NCBI GenBank assembly: GCA_029778535.1
Contig: JAKOQB010000036.1
Location: 1 to 49,415 of the forward strand
Origin: Pseudomonadota bacterium
GTDB lineage: Bacteria > Pseudomonadota > Gammaproteobacteria > Burkholderiales > Burkholderiaceae_F
DNA: 49,415 nucleotides
Reading direction: 5' to 3'
Below the pieces are notes generated by a model, which was given only the letters and a program-made list of their open reading frames with translations, was not told where the DNA came from and searched no databases. Positions 1 through 7,312 of the stretch are shown here, one piece after another. The position numbers and the translations under genes are program-made. Position 1 is the first letter of the stretch; every line of letters begins with the position of its first letter.

Positions 1-789
1 CCCGACGAGCAGGAACGGCGGCCCGAAGTGCTCGTAATCGAGCTCGCGGTTGCTCGCGTCCTTGAGAATCCACGAGATCTTGGCGACTGCCGGCGATAGC
101 AGGGTCGCCGACTCGGGGCGCCCGAGGAGCAGCAGCGCCGTGTTTGTTACCGCCGCCTGCTTCAGGACGCGGGCCTTGTTCAGGAAGGTCGTGTCGTCCC
201 AGCCGGTGACGGTGGGGGCCTGGCCGGGATGCTTGACGACGAACTGCTCGCGCGCTTTCGATATGGCGTCCGGGTCGAGGTCCGCCAGTGATGCCGTCGC
301 GCACAGTTCGGCCGACCAGTCGCTCCCCCGCGTCCAGAGCGCGCGGGCCTTCTCCGGGTGCTTGCCGAGCTCGGTCTTGCTGGTGCCGACGCGAATGTAG
401 GGCGTGCCGTAGAAGTCGACCGGCTCGCCATTGGCGGGGCCGATCTCGAACAGGACGACGCGGCCGTCGGGATGCGCGACGATGTGAGGCTCGAAGCCGG
501 TATTTGGCCGCAGCCCCGCGGCCAGCCACGGCAACACGTCCTGATTGCCCTTGGCCTTCGTCGCGTAGGGGTCGAAGTCCGTGCCGACCACGTCGTGCGT
601 GGCGTCGTCGATGCCGAATACCAAATAGCCACGCGGCTGGCCGGCCAGGCAGGCCGCGTTGGCGAGCGCGGACAGGTACTCGCCGAGCTGCTGCGGCTCG
701 TACCGGTTGCGCTTGAGCTCGAACCATTCCGTCTCGGTCGGCAGCGCGCGCAGCCGATCGATGAGCGCAATCCGCTCGCGCTCGGTCAC
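1..789 (-). CDS. AlbA_2/Schlafen-like putative nucleic-acid-binding protein (partial, left-edge truncated)
   Basis: A GTG start at 789-787 opens an uninterrupted frame of 263 codons that runs off the left edge. The GTG overlaps the TGA of hsdS as GTGA, so the two are translationally coupled. The N-terminal part resembles the AlbA_2 (Schlafen-like) domain found in 'ATP-binding/transcriptional regulator' proteins of type I restriction loci: an ETEWFELK segment at residues 19-26, a helix with SALANAA at 40-46, and a YLVFGIDD strand at 55-62. Residues 63-263 continue with a FYGTPYIRVG segment typical of the same proteins. AlbA_2 domains bind nucleic acid, and some Schlafen relatives are RNases. 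E24 and D61/D62 are possible counterparts of the acidic residues, but that is inference. The missing C-terminus often holds an ATPase or winged-helix part. Confidence 0.8.
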   Translation of the reverse strand, partial: MTERERIALIDRLRALPTETEWFELKRNRYEPQQLGEYLSALANAACLAGQPRGYLVFGIDDATHDVVGTDFDPYATKAKGNQDVLPWLAAGLRPNTGFEPHIVAHPDGRVVLFEIGPANGEPVDFYGTPYIRVGTSKTELGKHPEKARALWTRGSDWSAELCATASLADLDPDAISKAREQFVVKHPGQAPTVTGWDDTTFLNKARVLKQAAVTNTALLLLGRPESATLLSPAVAKISWILKDASNRELDYEHFGPPFLLVG

Positions 790-2432
790 GCCTCGGCCTC
801 CTCGGGCACGCCGTCGCCGTCGCCGGCGTCGGTCTGCTCCGCGTCGCCCTCGACCTCGGCTTCGTCGAGCGTCTCGAGGTCTTCGGTTTCCTGCGGCAAC
901 CGCGCCGCCGCCTCGCGCACGTCGAGCTTGCCGGTGACCACGTCGGCGATCAGGCGGGTGCGATATTCGCGGAGTAGATCGATCTCGGCAGTTGCGGCAG
1001 CTATTGCCCCGTCCGCCGTGGTCGTTTCGCCGTCAAGGAAATCCGTGATTGCCGCGCGTTCTATGTCAGGCGGAAAGGGCACCATCAGGGAGCGCAAGTC
1101 ATTCTGGGTTAGCTGATTGATCGTGGACGTTTCAAACTGCGCCATCACTGTTGGTAGTAGGTTCGAATGCAGCACGCGGAAGTAGAACCTGTTGTCGATC
1201 GTCCGAAGCAGGCTCATGAATGCGCCATACGAAGCCCCTTCGAACTCTTTCGTGATGAGCGCGGACTTGCCGACTAAGCTGCGGCTTCCGCTGCGCACGC
1301 ACACAAGAATGTCGCCTTCTCGGACGCGCAGGGTGGCAGGTATGTTTCTGGATACGCGAACGTTGTCTGCATGAACAACCTTGCCTTTGCTGACATTCGA
1401 GGCGCGCAAGACGAGAGTCCCACTCTCGCCGCTGACGTCGCTGGGCAAGTACGTGAGTCCGATGCGAACGGTTCCTATTCGCTTCAGGGGTACGACATCC
1501 CAATGCGCCGGCACATCCCCCAGCCACTCCACGCCGGAGGGCTTGAGGCGTACGTTGGGGTCGAGGCCGCGGGTGACGGCGCGGTGGATGATGGCCTGCT
1601 TCTGTTCCTCCAGCAGCTTGATCAGCTTCTGCTTGGCGCGGATGTACCGTCGAATCCGCCGGTCGAGCTTCCGGTGCAGCAACGAGATCAGCGAGAGGTA
1701 ATCGGCGGCGTCATCCTCGCCGTCCCACAGAATTCTTGGCTCATGCGCGAGCGGATTCCGAACCGCGGCGAAGCAGCCCTTCAGCAGCGCAGAGAAGCCT
1801 TTGTGCTCCGACTTCTCCGTTTCCGTCTGCAGCGTATTGAGGGCCAGCAGCGGTCGGTCGATCGAGAACACGCGATCAATCAGGTGTGCACCGTCTGCTT
1901 GAACGCCCGTCATGTCGCGAATCCGCTGGGCCAGCCCTTTGGCGGCTTCGAACACGGCATGGAAATAGTTATCTTGCATCAGCTCTGCGCTGCAGTACTT
2001 CACGACCTCCGGATGCATTCGCCGACCTTGGAACTTGCTGCGGATCGTGCGCACTCGCCGTTCGGCCTCGTCCAACGTCGCAGCCGCGTCCACTTTGCGG
2101 AAGTGTCCGTCGGCACCGTATTCGAGCCCCGAGAACGCGAGAATCGCGTTTAGCTCGCGTCGGTGGGCTTCGAAGTCTTGGCTGCGTCCAACAAACCGAG
2201 CGGGCGTCAAGAAGGCGCGAATGAAGTCGATGACGTGATTCGCGCACCCGTGGCGGTTCTGACAGTCGAGGAACACCCAGTAGAGCCGGCGCCACTTGGT
2301 CGATTCTCCGGAGTTATCGACTAAGCCTCGATCATGAAGAACGCGGCTGATATCCGTTCCCGAGCCGCATTCGCCGAGCAGGCGGGCGAGCGCTTCGATC
2401 TGCCCTTCAACGAGAGGCGGGATCGTCGCCAT
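786..2432 (-). CDS. hsdS: Type I restriction-modification specificity subunit with N-terminal Ymh/HEPN-like domain fused to a half HsdS
   Basis: 548 aa. Residues 1-115 are a helical region and 145-258 a Ymh (TIGR02391-type) domain ending in FAAVRNPLAHEPR; R225-N-P-L-A-H230 matches the R-x4-6-H catalytic motif of HEPN ribonucleases. Residues 258-295 are the HsdS conserved helix (KLIKLLEEQKQAIIHRAVT). One target-recognition domain follows from SGVEWLGDVPAHW (299-311) to about 450, then the distal conserved helix (AITDFLDGET to LIADVVTGKLDVR, 461-506). Residues 512-548 are a strongly acidic tail. An ordinary HsdS has two recognition domains; here the first is exactly replaced by the Ymh domain, and the junction lies at the natural end of that domain. 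The start overlaps the end of hsdM by 26 bp. HsdS directs DNA sequence recognition for the M2S methylase and the R2M2S nuclease. An RNase activity is inference. Confidence 0.85.
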   Translation of the reverse strand: MATIPPLVEGQIEALARLLGECGSGTDISRVLHDRGLVDNSGESTKWRRLYWVFLDCQNRHGCANHVIDFIRAFLTPARFVGRSQDFEAHRRELNAILAFSGLEYGADGHFRKVDAAATLDEAERRVRTIRSKFQGRRMHPEVVKYCSAELMQDNYFHAVFEAAKGLAQRIRDMTGVQADGAHLIDRVFSIDRPLLALNTLQTETEKSEHKGFSALLKGCFAAVRNPLAHEPRILWDGEDDAADYLSLISLLHRKLDRRIRRYIRAKQKLIKLLEEQKQAIIHRAVTRGLDPNVRLKPSGVEWLGDVPAHWDVVPLKRIGTVRIGLTYLPSDVSGESGTLVLRASNVSKGKVVHADNVRVSRNIPATLRVREGDILVCVRSGSRSLVGKSALITKEFEGASYGAFMSLLRTIDNRFYFRVLHSNLLPTVMAQFETSTINQLTQNDLRSLMVPFPPDIERAAITDFLDGETTTADGAIAAATAEIDLLREYRTRLIADVVTGKLDVREAAARLPQETEDLETLDEAEVEGDAEQTDAGDGDGVPEEAEA

Positions 2433-4410
2433 CAGCGTTGCCCCCGATTATTTCGCCCAGCAACCCCTCGGTCTCCTTCTCCAGCGCCAGGATGTCGGCG
2501 CGGATATCTGCCAGCGTGCGCAGCGGCTGCGGCTTGTAGAAGTAACGGGTGAAGCTGATCTCGTAGCCGGTCTTGACGCTCTCAGGCACGTACCACGCGT
2601 CGGGCGCGTGGGGCAGCACCTCGCGCCGGATGAAGGCTTCGATGCCGCCATCCTCCAGCAGCGGCACCTGCTCGGTGTCGCGGAGGTCCGGGTCCGGCTC
2701 GTACTCGACCACGGCGGGCTTGCCACCGATGGTGGCCTCGAACAGTCCGCGCAGCGGGTTGGCGTCCGTGCCCTTCTTGTGGATCTTGCGTATGACCGGC
2801 GGCGCGTCGTCCGCGCGCTCGGCGGTCTCCTTCAGCGCCTTGATCTCCTTCGGCGCGTACGCCCGCTCGGGGTCGATGCCCTTCAGGCGCAGTGGGCGCT
2901 CGACGGTGACCTTCCAGTAGCCGAAGGCGGCGTTCGGGAAGATCTTCGACTGCTCGGTCTCCTCGAACTTCAGGAACGCGTCGCAGATGCGCGCGATGTC
3001 GCCGTCCGAAAGCTCGCAGTTCTTCTTGCCCAGGTTCTTGCGCAGCGGCTTGAACCACTGCGTGGCGTCGATGAGCTGCACCTTGCCCTGGCGGTGCGCC
3101 GGCTTGCGGTTGGTGAGCACCCAGACGTAGGTGGCGATGCCGGTGTTGTAGAACATGTTGAGCGGCAGCGCGACGATGGCGTCCAGCCAGTCGTTCTCGA
3201 TGATCCAGCGGCGGATGTTGCTCTCGCCCTGCCCGGCGTCGCCGGTGAACAGCGACGAGCCGTTGTGCACCTCGGCGATGCGGCTGCCGAGCTTGGTGCC
3301 GCGCTTCATCTTGCTGAGCATGTTGGCCAGGAACAGCATCTGGCCGTCGCTCGAGCGGGTGATGAGCGAGTACTCGGGGTCTCCGGCGTGCTCGATGACG
3401 AAGCGCGGGTCCTTGAGGCCGTCCTTGCCGCCCATGCGCTCCAGGTCGCTCTTCCAGCTCTTGCCGTAGGGCGGGTTGCTGAGCATGAAGTCGAACTCGC
3501 GCGACGGGAAGGCGTCGTTCGCGAGCGTGGAATGTTCCGGGCCGCCGACGATGTTGTCCGCGGCGTCGCCCTCGCCCTTGAGCAGCAGGTCGGCCTTGCA
3601 GATGGCGTAGGTCTCGGCGTTGATCTCCTGGCCGTAGAGGTGCGTGGCCACCTGCTTGCCGTGCTGGGCGGCCAGCTCAAGCAGCGTCTCTTCGGCCACC
3701 GTCAGCATGCCGCCGGTGCCGAGCGCACCATCGTAGAGCAGGTAGGTGCCGGATTCGATCTCGTCGGCGATCGGCAGGAAGATCAGCTTCGCCATGAGCT
3801 TGACGGCGTCGCGCGGCGTCCAGTGTTCGCCGGCCTCTTCGTTGTTCTCTTCGTTGAAGCGTCGGACCAGTTCCTCGAACACCGTGCCTATGCCGTGGTT
3901 GTCGAGGCCTGCTTGCTTGACCGAGCCGTCGCCGTTCAACACCGGGTTGGGGCTGAGGTTGATGTCCGGCGAGAGGAACTTCTCGATCAGCGTGCCCAGC
4001 GCATCGGCCTTCGACAGCCGCGGGATCTGGTTGCGGAATTCGAAGTTCTCGAGGATGTCCTGCACGTTCGGCGAGAAGCCGTCGAGGTAGGCCTCGAAGT
4101 CGGCCTTGAGCTGCTGCTGGCTGGCGCGGGCCTTGAGGTCGCGCAGCGTGAAGCGGGACGTGTTGTAGAAGGCCTGGCCCGCGGCCTGCCGAAGCGCCTG
4201 GTCCTGATTGGTGATCCCCGCCTTGTCGAGCGCGGCCTTCATGTCGAGCACGGCCTGCTTGGTGGGCTCGAGCACGGCATCGAGGCGGCGGAGCACCGTC
4301 ATCGGCAGGATGACGTCGCGGTACTTGCCGCGGACGTACAAGTCCCGCAGGACGTCGTCGGCGATGCCCCAGATGAAGTTGGCGATCCAGTTGAGTTGGC
4401 TCGGTTCCAT
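2407..4410 (-). CDS. hsdM: Type I restriction-modification DNA methyltransferase subunit M
   Basis: 667 aa, somewhat longer than typical HsdM. It methylates adenine N6 at sites chosen by HsdS, using S-adenosylmethionine. Residues 6-150 form the helical HsdM_N domain. The N6_Mtase domain has SAM motif I as DGALGTGG (227-234) and catalytic motif IV NPPY (312-315) within LSNPPYGKSW. Motif I normally reads DPACGTGG; the P-A-C to G-A-L change keeps the glycines. The C-terminal 150 residues carry a segment about the restriction partner interface and end in a helix rich in acidic and leucine residues. The start at 4410 lies 3 bp after the stop of the upstream ATPase gene, and the 3' end overlaps hsdS by 26 bp, so one operon is likely. 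No hsdR is visible in the window. Confidence 0.95.
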   Translation of the reverse strand: MEPSQLNWIANFIWGIADDVLRDLYVRGKYRDVILPMTVLRRLDAVLEPTKQAVLDMKAALDKAGITNQDQALRQAAGQAFYNTSRFTLRDLKARASQQQLKADFEAYLDGFSPNVQDILENFEFRNQIPRLSKADALGTLIEKFLSPDINLSPNPVLNGDGSVKQAGLDNHGIGTVFEELVRRFNEENNEEAGEHWTPRDAVKLMAKLIFLPIADEIESGTYLLYDGALGTGGMLTVAEETLLELAAQHGKQVATHLYGQEINAETYAICKADLLLKGEGDAADNIVGGPEHSTLANDAFPSREFDFMLSNPPYGKSWKSDLERMGGKDGLKDPRFVIEHAGDPEYSLITRSSDGQMLFLANMLSKMKRGTKLGSRIAEVHNGSSLFTGDAGQGESNIRRWIIENDWLDAIVALPLNMFYNTGIATYVWVLTNRKPAHRQGKVQLIDATQWFKPLRKNLGKKNCELSDGDIARICDAFLKFEETEQSKIFPNAAFGYWKVTVERPLRLKGIDPERAYAPKEIKALKETAERADDAPPVIRKIHKKGTDANPLRGLFEATIGGKPAVVEYEPDPDLRDTEQVPLLEDGGIEAFIRREVLPHAPDAWYVPESVKTGYEISFTRYFYKPQPLRTLADIRADILALEKETEGLLGEIIGGNADGDDPASR

Positions 4411-4413
4411 GGG

Positions 4414-5658
4414 CTACAGCACTCTCCACCAAGGTACCGCCAGCACGTCAGGGGTGAGCCACTCGACCGTGCGCCCGGTGTGCAGCAGGAGCCCGGCGCG
4501 CGCCTTGCGCCCGTACTCCTGCCGGAAGGTGCGCAGGTGCGCGCAGTCGGCCAGCCGCGGCTTCGAGGTGGCCTTCACCTCGATGGGCAGCAGCTTGCCG
4601 CCGGCCTCGATCACGAAGTCCACTTCCTCGCCGATCGTGGTGCGCCAGTAGGCGAGTTCCACGCGGTCCACCCGCGCGTCGCGCCAGGCGAGCAGGTCGT
4701 GCAGCACCAGGTTCTCCAGGTGCGCGCCCGCGGGCGCTGATGGGCCGAGTTGCGCGCCGAGGTGCAGGGCGACGCCGGTGTCGCCCCAGAAGATCCTGGG
4801 CGACTTGACGAGCCGCTTGGTGCGGTTCACCGCGTAGGCCGGCAGGCGCACGAGCAGATACGAGGTCTCCAGCAGGTTGAGCCAGCGGTGGACCGTCGGC
4901 TGCGGCAGGCCGACATCGCGGCCGAGCTCGGTCTGGTTGAGTAGCTGCCCCAACCGCAGGCAGGCGGCCTGCATCAGGCGGCGGAAGTCCGGCAGCGCGC
5001 TGATCGAGGCGAGGTCCTGCAGGTCGCGTTCGAGATAAGTGCGCACGTAGCCGTCGAACCAGATGGCGCGGTCGGCCGGCGTCGTCAGTTCCAGCGCCGG
5101 CGTGGGAAAGCCCCCGCGCAGCGCGAGCGCCTGCCAATCTTCCTCGGGGTCATTCCCGGCCGCCAAGAGGTCGCGCCACTGCTCCTCGGGCGTCGCCAGC
5201 AGGTCGTCCCAGCGCCCCGCACGTGCGAGCCCGAGCTGCTCGCGGCGGGTCATGGGCCAGAGCGTGAGGTAGCTCGCGCGGCCGGCCAGCGACTCCGATA
5301 CCTGCCGCATCAGCAGCAGGTTGGTCGAGCCGGTGAGGAGGTACCGCCCGGGCCGGCGGTCGCGGTCGATGGCCCTCTTGACTGCAGGCAGTAGCCCCGG
5401 CTCGCGCTGGACCTCGTCGAGCGTCAGCGGCTCGTCGCCGCCCAGCAGGGCCTCGGGGTCGCGGCGCGCCGCATCGCGCACGTCGAAGTCGTCCAGCGAG
5501 CGGTAGCGCCGGTCGCCCGGAACCAGTTTCTCGACCAGAGTGCTCTTGCCGGTCTGCCGTGCACCGGTGAGCACCACGGCCGGCATCACGCGCAGGCGCG
5601 CGGCGAGCGCATCATCCACCAGGCGGGGCAGGGTCTTCACGACATGGATGATATTCAT
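4414..5658 (-). CDS. AAA-type ATPase with DUF4143 C-terminal domain
   Basis: 414 aa, family of COG1373 predicted ATPases. Walker A is GARQTGKST (32-40), the Walker B-like segment is LTLDEVQ (78-84), and a sensor-like LLTGSTN follows near 106-112. The C-terminal half (about 200-360) is DUF4143, with a helix-turn-helix-like stretch and ending in a nuclease-fold-like segment (EEVDFVIEAGGKLLPIEVKA) that recalls the PD-(D/E)XK core D...ExK. These proteins are widespread, poorly characterised and common in mobile or defence regions. It ends 3 bp before hsdM, so it is probably cotranscribed with the restriction genes. Function beyond nucleotide binding is unknown. The ATG at 5658 gives the usual N-terminus (MNIIHVVKTLPR). 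Confidence 0.88.
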   Translation of the reverse strand: MNIIHVVKTLPRLVDDALAARLRVMPAVVLTGARQTGKSTLVEKLVPGDRRYRSLDDFDVRDAARRDPEALLGGDEPLTLDEVQREPGLLPAVKRAIDRDRRPGRYLLTGSTNLLLMRQVSESLAGRASYLTLWPMTRREQLGLARAGRWDDLLATPEEQWRDLLAAGNDPEEDWQALALRGGFPTPALELTTPADRAIWFDGYVRTYLERDLQDLASISALPDFRRLMQAACLRLGQLLNQTELGRDVGLPQPTVHRWLNLLETSYLLVRLPAYAVNRTKRLVKSPRIFWGDTGVALHLGAQLGPSAPAGAHLENLVLHDLLAWRDARVDRVELAYWRTTIGEEVDFVIEAGGKLLPIEVKATSKPRLADCAHLRTFRQEYGRKARAGLLLHTGRTVEWLTPDVLAVPWWRVL

Positions 5659-5713
5659 TCACGACGCGGATTGGCAAGGCCGGCGCGCTTTCAGATCGCC
5701 ACTGTCGGCGGAC

Positions 5714-6880
5714 TCATCCGCTCGTCTCCAGCTCGGCCGCCAGCTCCTCGACGTACTTGCGATAGCTGAACACGCGGCCACGCTGCCGGTTGGTCAGTTC
5801 GGCCACGATGCCGATGCGCTCCAGATGCGCCAACGACTTGTTGACCGTAGCCGGCGTGAGCCGAGTGGCCTTGACCAGCGCGGCCGATGTGGCGATCGGC
5901 TGGCGCTGCAGCGCCTGGTGCACTTCGAGCGCGGAGGCCGCTGCGCGCCCCAGGCCGGCGATACGGTCGCGATCCGCATTGACCAGCGCGAGCAATGCGT
6001 TCGCCGTCGCCACGGCCTGCGTCGCGCTCGCCTCGATGCCCTCGGCGAAGAAGTCGAGCCAGCGCTCCCAGTCGCCGCGCAGGCGCACCTCGTTCAGCAG
6101 CTCGTAGTACAGCGCGCGATGCGTCTTGAAGAACAGGCTCGGGTACAGCATCGGCTCGCGCAGCACGCCGTCGGCTACCAGTTGCAGCACGATGAGTAGC
6201 CGCCCAAGGCGCCCGTTGCCGTCGAGAAAAGGGTGGATGGTCTCGAACTGCACGTGGGCGAGCGCCGCCTTGAGCAGCGGCGGCACGGGCTCGGGTTGGT
6301 CGTTGAGGAAGCGCTCGAGCGAAGCCAGGCAATCCGGCACCGCATCGGCCGGTGGCGGGACGAACGCCGCGTTGCCGGGCCGGGTGCCGCCGATCCAGAC
6401 CTGCGTGCGACGAACTTCACCCGGCGTCTTGCTGCGGCCGCCGGGATGGCTCATCAGCACCTTGTGCATCTCGCACAAGAGGCGCGTGCACAGCGGCAGC
6501 CCGCCCCGCAACTTCTTCAAGCCGCGCTCGAGCGCCGCCACGCAGCGGCTGACTTCGCGCGCATCGTCCACCGGCACGCCCGGCTGCTCGTCGATCTCGT
6601 ACAGCAGCAGGTCCGCCAGCGAGGACTGAGTGCCTTCGATCTGCGAGGACAGCACCGCCTCCTTGCGCACGAAGCTGTAGAGCAGCAGCGCCGCGTTGGG
6701 CAGCAGCGCGGTGACCGCGTCCAGCCGCCCGAGCGCGACCAGCGCCGCGTCGAAGCGCCGCCGCAGGGTCGGCGACCACACGACCGGCGGGTCCGGCGGC
6801 AGCGGCGCCGGCACGAAGGCCCGGAACCGCTCGCCGGCTGTCGTGACGGTGACGTAGCGGCCGGGCAAGGGTCGGTGCAT
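5714..6880 (-). CDS. Fic-family protein (AMPylase-type) with N-terminal inhibitory helix and C-terminal winged helix
   Basis: 388 aa. Residues 25-120 match the Fic N-terminal (DUF4172-like) region. The inhibition motif S-x3-E-G is seen at S78...E82-G83 (SSQIEG), so this would be a class II Fic protein that holds its own inhibitory helix. The Fic core HPFLDGNGRLGR is at 216-227 with all catalytic residues (H216, D220, N222, R224, R227). Fic proteins transfer AMP or another nucleotide part to a hydroxyl of target proteins. Residues about 320-385 look like a winged helix-turn-helix (TSAALVKATRLTPATVNKSL), common in this subgroup and suggesting DNA binding. It is the first gene of the block. A 10-bp dyad ends 8 bp upstream of the start and may be its operator. 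Spacing to the next gene is 55 bp. Confidence 0.93.
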   Translation of the reverse strand: MHRPLPGRYVTVTTAGERFRAFVPAPLPPDPPVVWSPTLRRRFDAALVALGRLDAVTALLPNAALLLYSFVRKEAVLSSQIEGTQSSLADLLLYEIDEQPGVPVDDAREVSRCVAALERGLKKLRGGLPLCTRLLCEMHKVLMSHPGGRSKTPGEVRRTQVWIGGTRPGNAAFVPPPADAVPDCLASLERFLNDQPEPVPPLLKAALAHVQFETIHPFLDGNGRLGRLLIVLQLVADGVLREPMLYPSLFFKTHRALYYELLNEVRLRGDWERWLDFFAEGIEASATQAVATANALLALVNADRDRIAGLGRAAASALEVHQALQRQPIATSAALVKATRLTPATVNKSLAHLERIGIVAELTNRQRGRVFSYRKYVEELAAELETSG

Positions 6881-6888
6881 GGGAGCAG

Positions 6889-6923
6889 GAACCTAAAACA
6901 AGGGCTGGCGTTATTTTAGGTTC
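6889..6923. promoter_or_regulatory. Perfect 10-bp inverted repeat upstream of fic (candidate operator)
   Basis: GAACCTAAAA (6889-6898) and TTTTAGGTTC (6914-6923) are exact reverse complements with a 15-bp spacer. The repeat lies 8-43 bp upstream of the fic ATG (6880), where a promoter or operator would be. The fic product has a winged-helix-like C-terminus, so self-regulation is a reasonable inference. No clear -35/-10 pair was identified. Confidence 0.5.
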
Positions 6924-7267
6924 AGGCATCAAGATAAATCAACGTCGGGCGCTGCTTTAGGCTGCCCGGTGTGCGCCCCTGGCGCGGAGCCGGCCGATTC
7001 GCGGCGCGGCTTATCCTCGACGCCTACTCCGTTCGCGCGAACAGCCCCATGAAAGTCCTGCACGACATGCCGGATTTTCGTGGTTCTGTGGCTGAGTGCC
7101 GAACGGCGAGCTTCAGCGTGCGCAGGAGCTCGGGCACGCGCTGCTTCGGGCAGCGCCGTGTGAGAGACTGCCCGCGAGTACACGCATGAGTACACATTCG
7201 AAGCGACGAATCGGAAGAGCTTGATCCACAAGGCTCTACCGCGATTCTCCCGCTTCTGCATCGAAAT
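6924..7267. other. Non-coding stretch between the restriction block and the protease gene
   Basis: About 340 bp in which I recognise no gene on either strand. It holds a short tandem direct repeat, GAGTACAC at 7176-7183 and again at 7188-7195 (12-bp period). Similar paired GAGTACAC words are, as far as I recall, found near integrase genes and attachment sites of integrative elements, but no integrase, tRNA end or flanking duplicate is visible here. This may be one edge of the accessory island. Confidence 0.35.
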
Positions 7268-7294
7268 GAAACGGGCGGCCGCGCCGCCCGTTTC
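7268..7294 (-). terminator. Intrinsic terminator of the subtilisin-like protease gene
   Basis: GAAACGGGCGGC (7268-7279) pairs perfectly with GCCGCCCGTTTC (7283-7294) around a 3-nt loop, 18 bp beyond the protease stop codon. On the minus strand the stem is followed by ATTTCGA, a weak T tract. Confidence 0.7.
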
Positions 7295-7312
7295 ACTATT
7301 TCGTGAAGTGGA

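Noticed and set aside
786..2432. HsdS as a two-gene region joined by error
   Set aside because: The frame is continuous, the overlap with hsdM and with the next gene are intact, and the domain joint is at natural domain ends. Resequencing would still be wise.
2608..4740. 710-aa open frame on the plus strand opposite hsdM
   Set aside because: It is a shadow of the high-GC hsdM gene; composition is dominated by V, A, L, R and no family is recognised, while hsdM has all motifs.
6924..7267. tRNA gene as integration site of the defence block
   Set aside because: No cloverleaf or tRNA 3' end could be found by eye.
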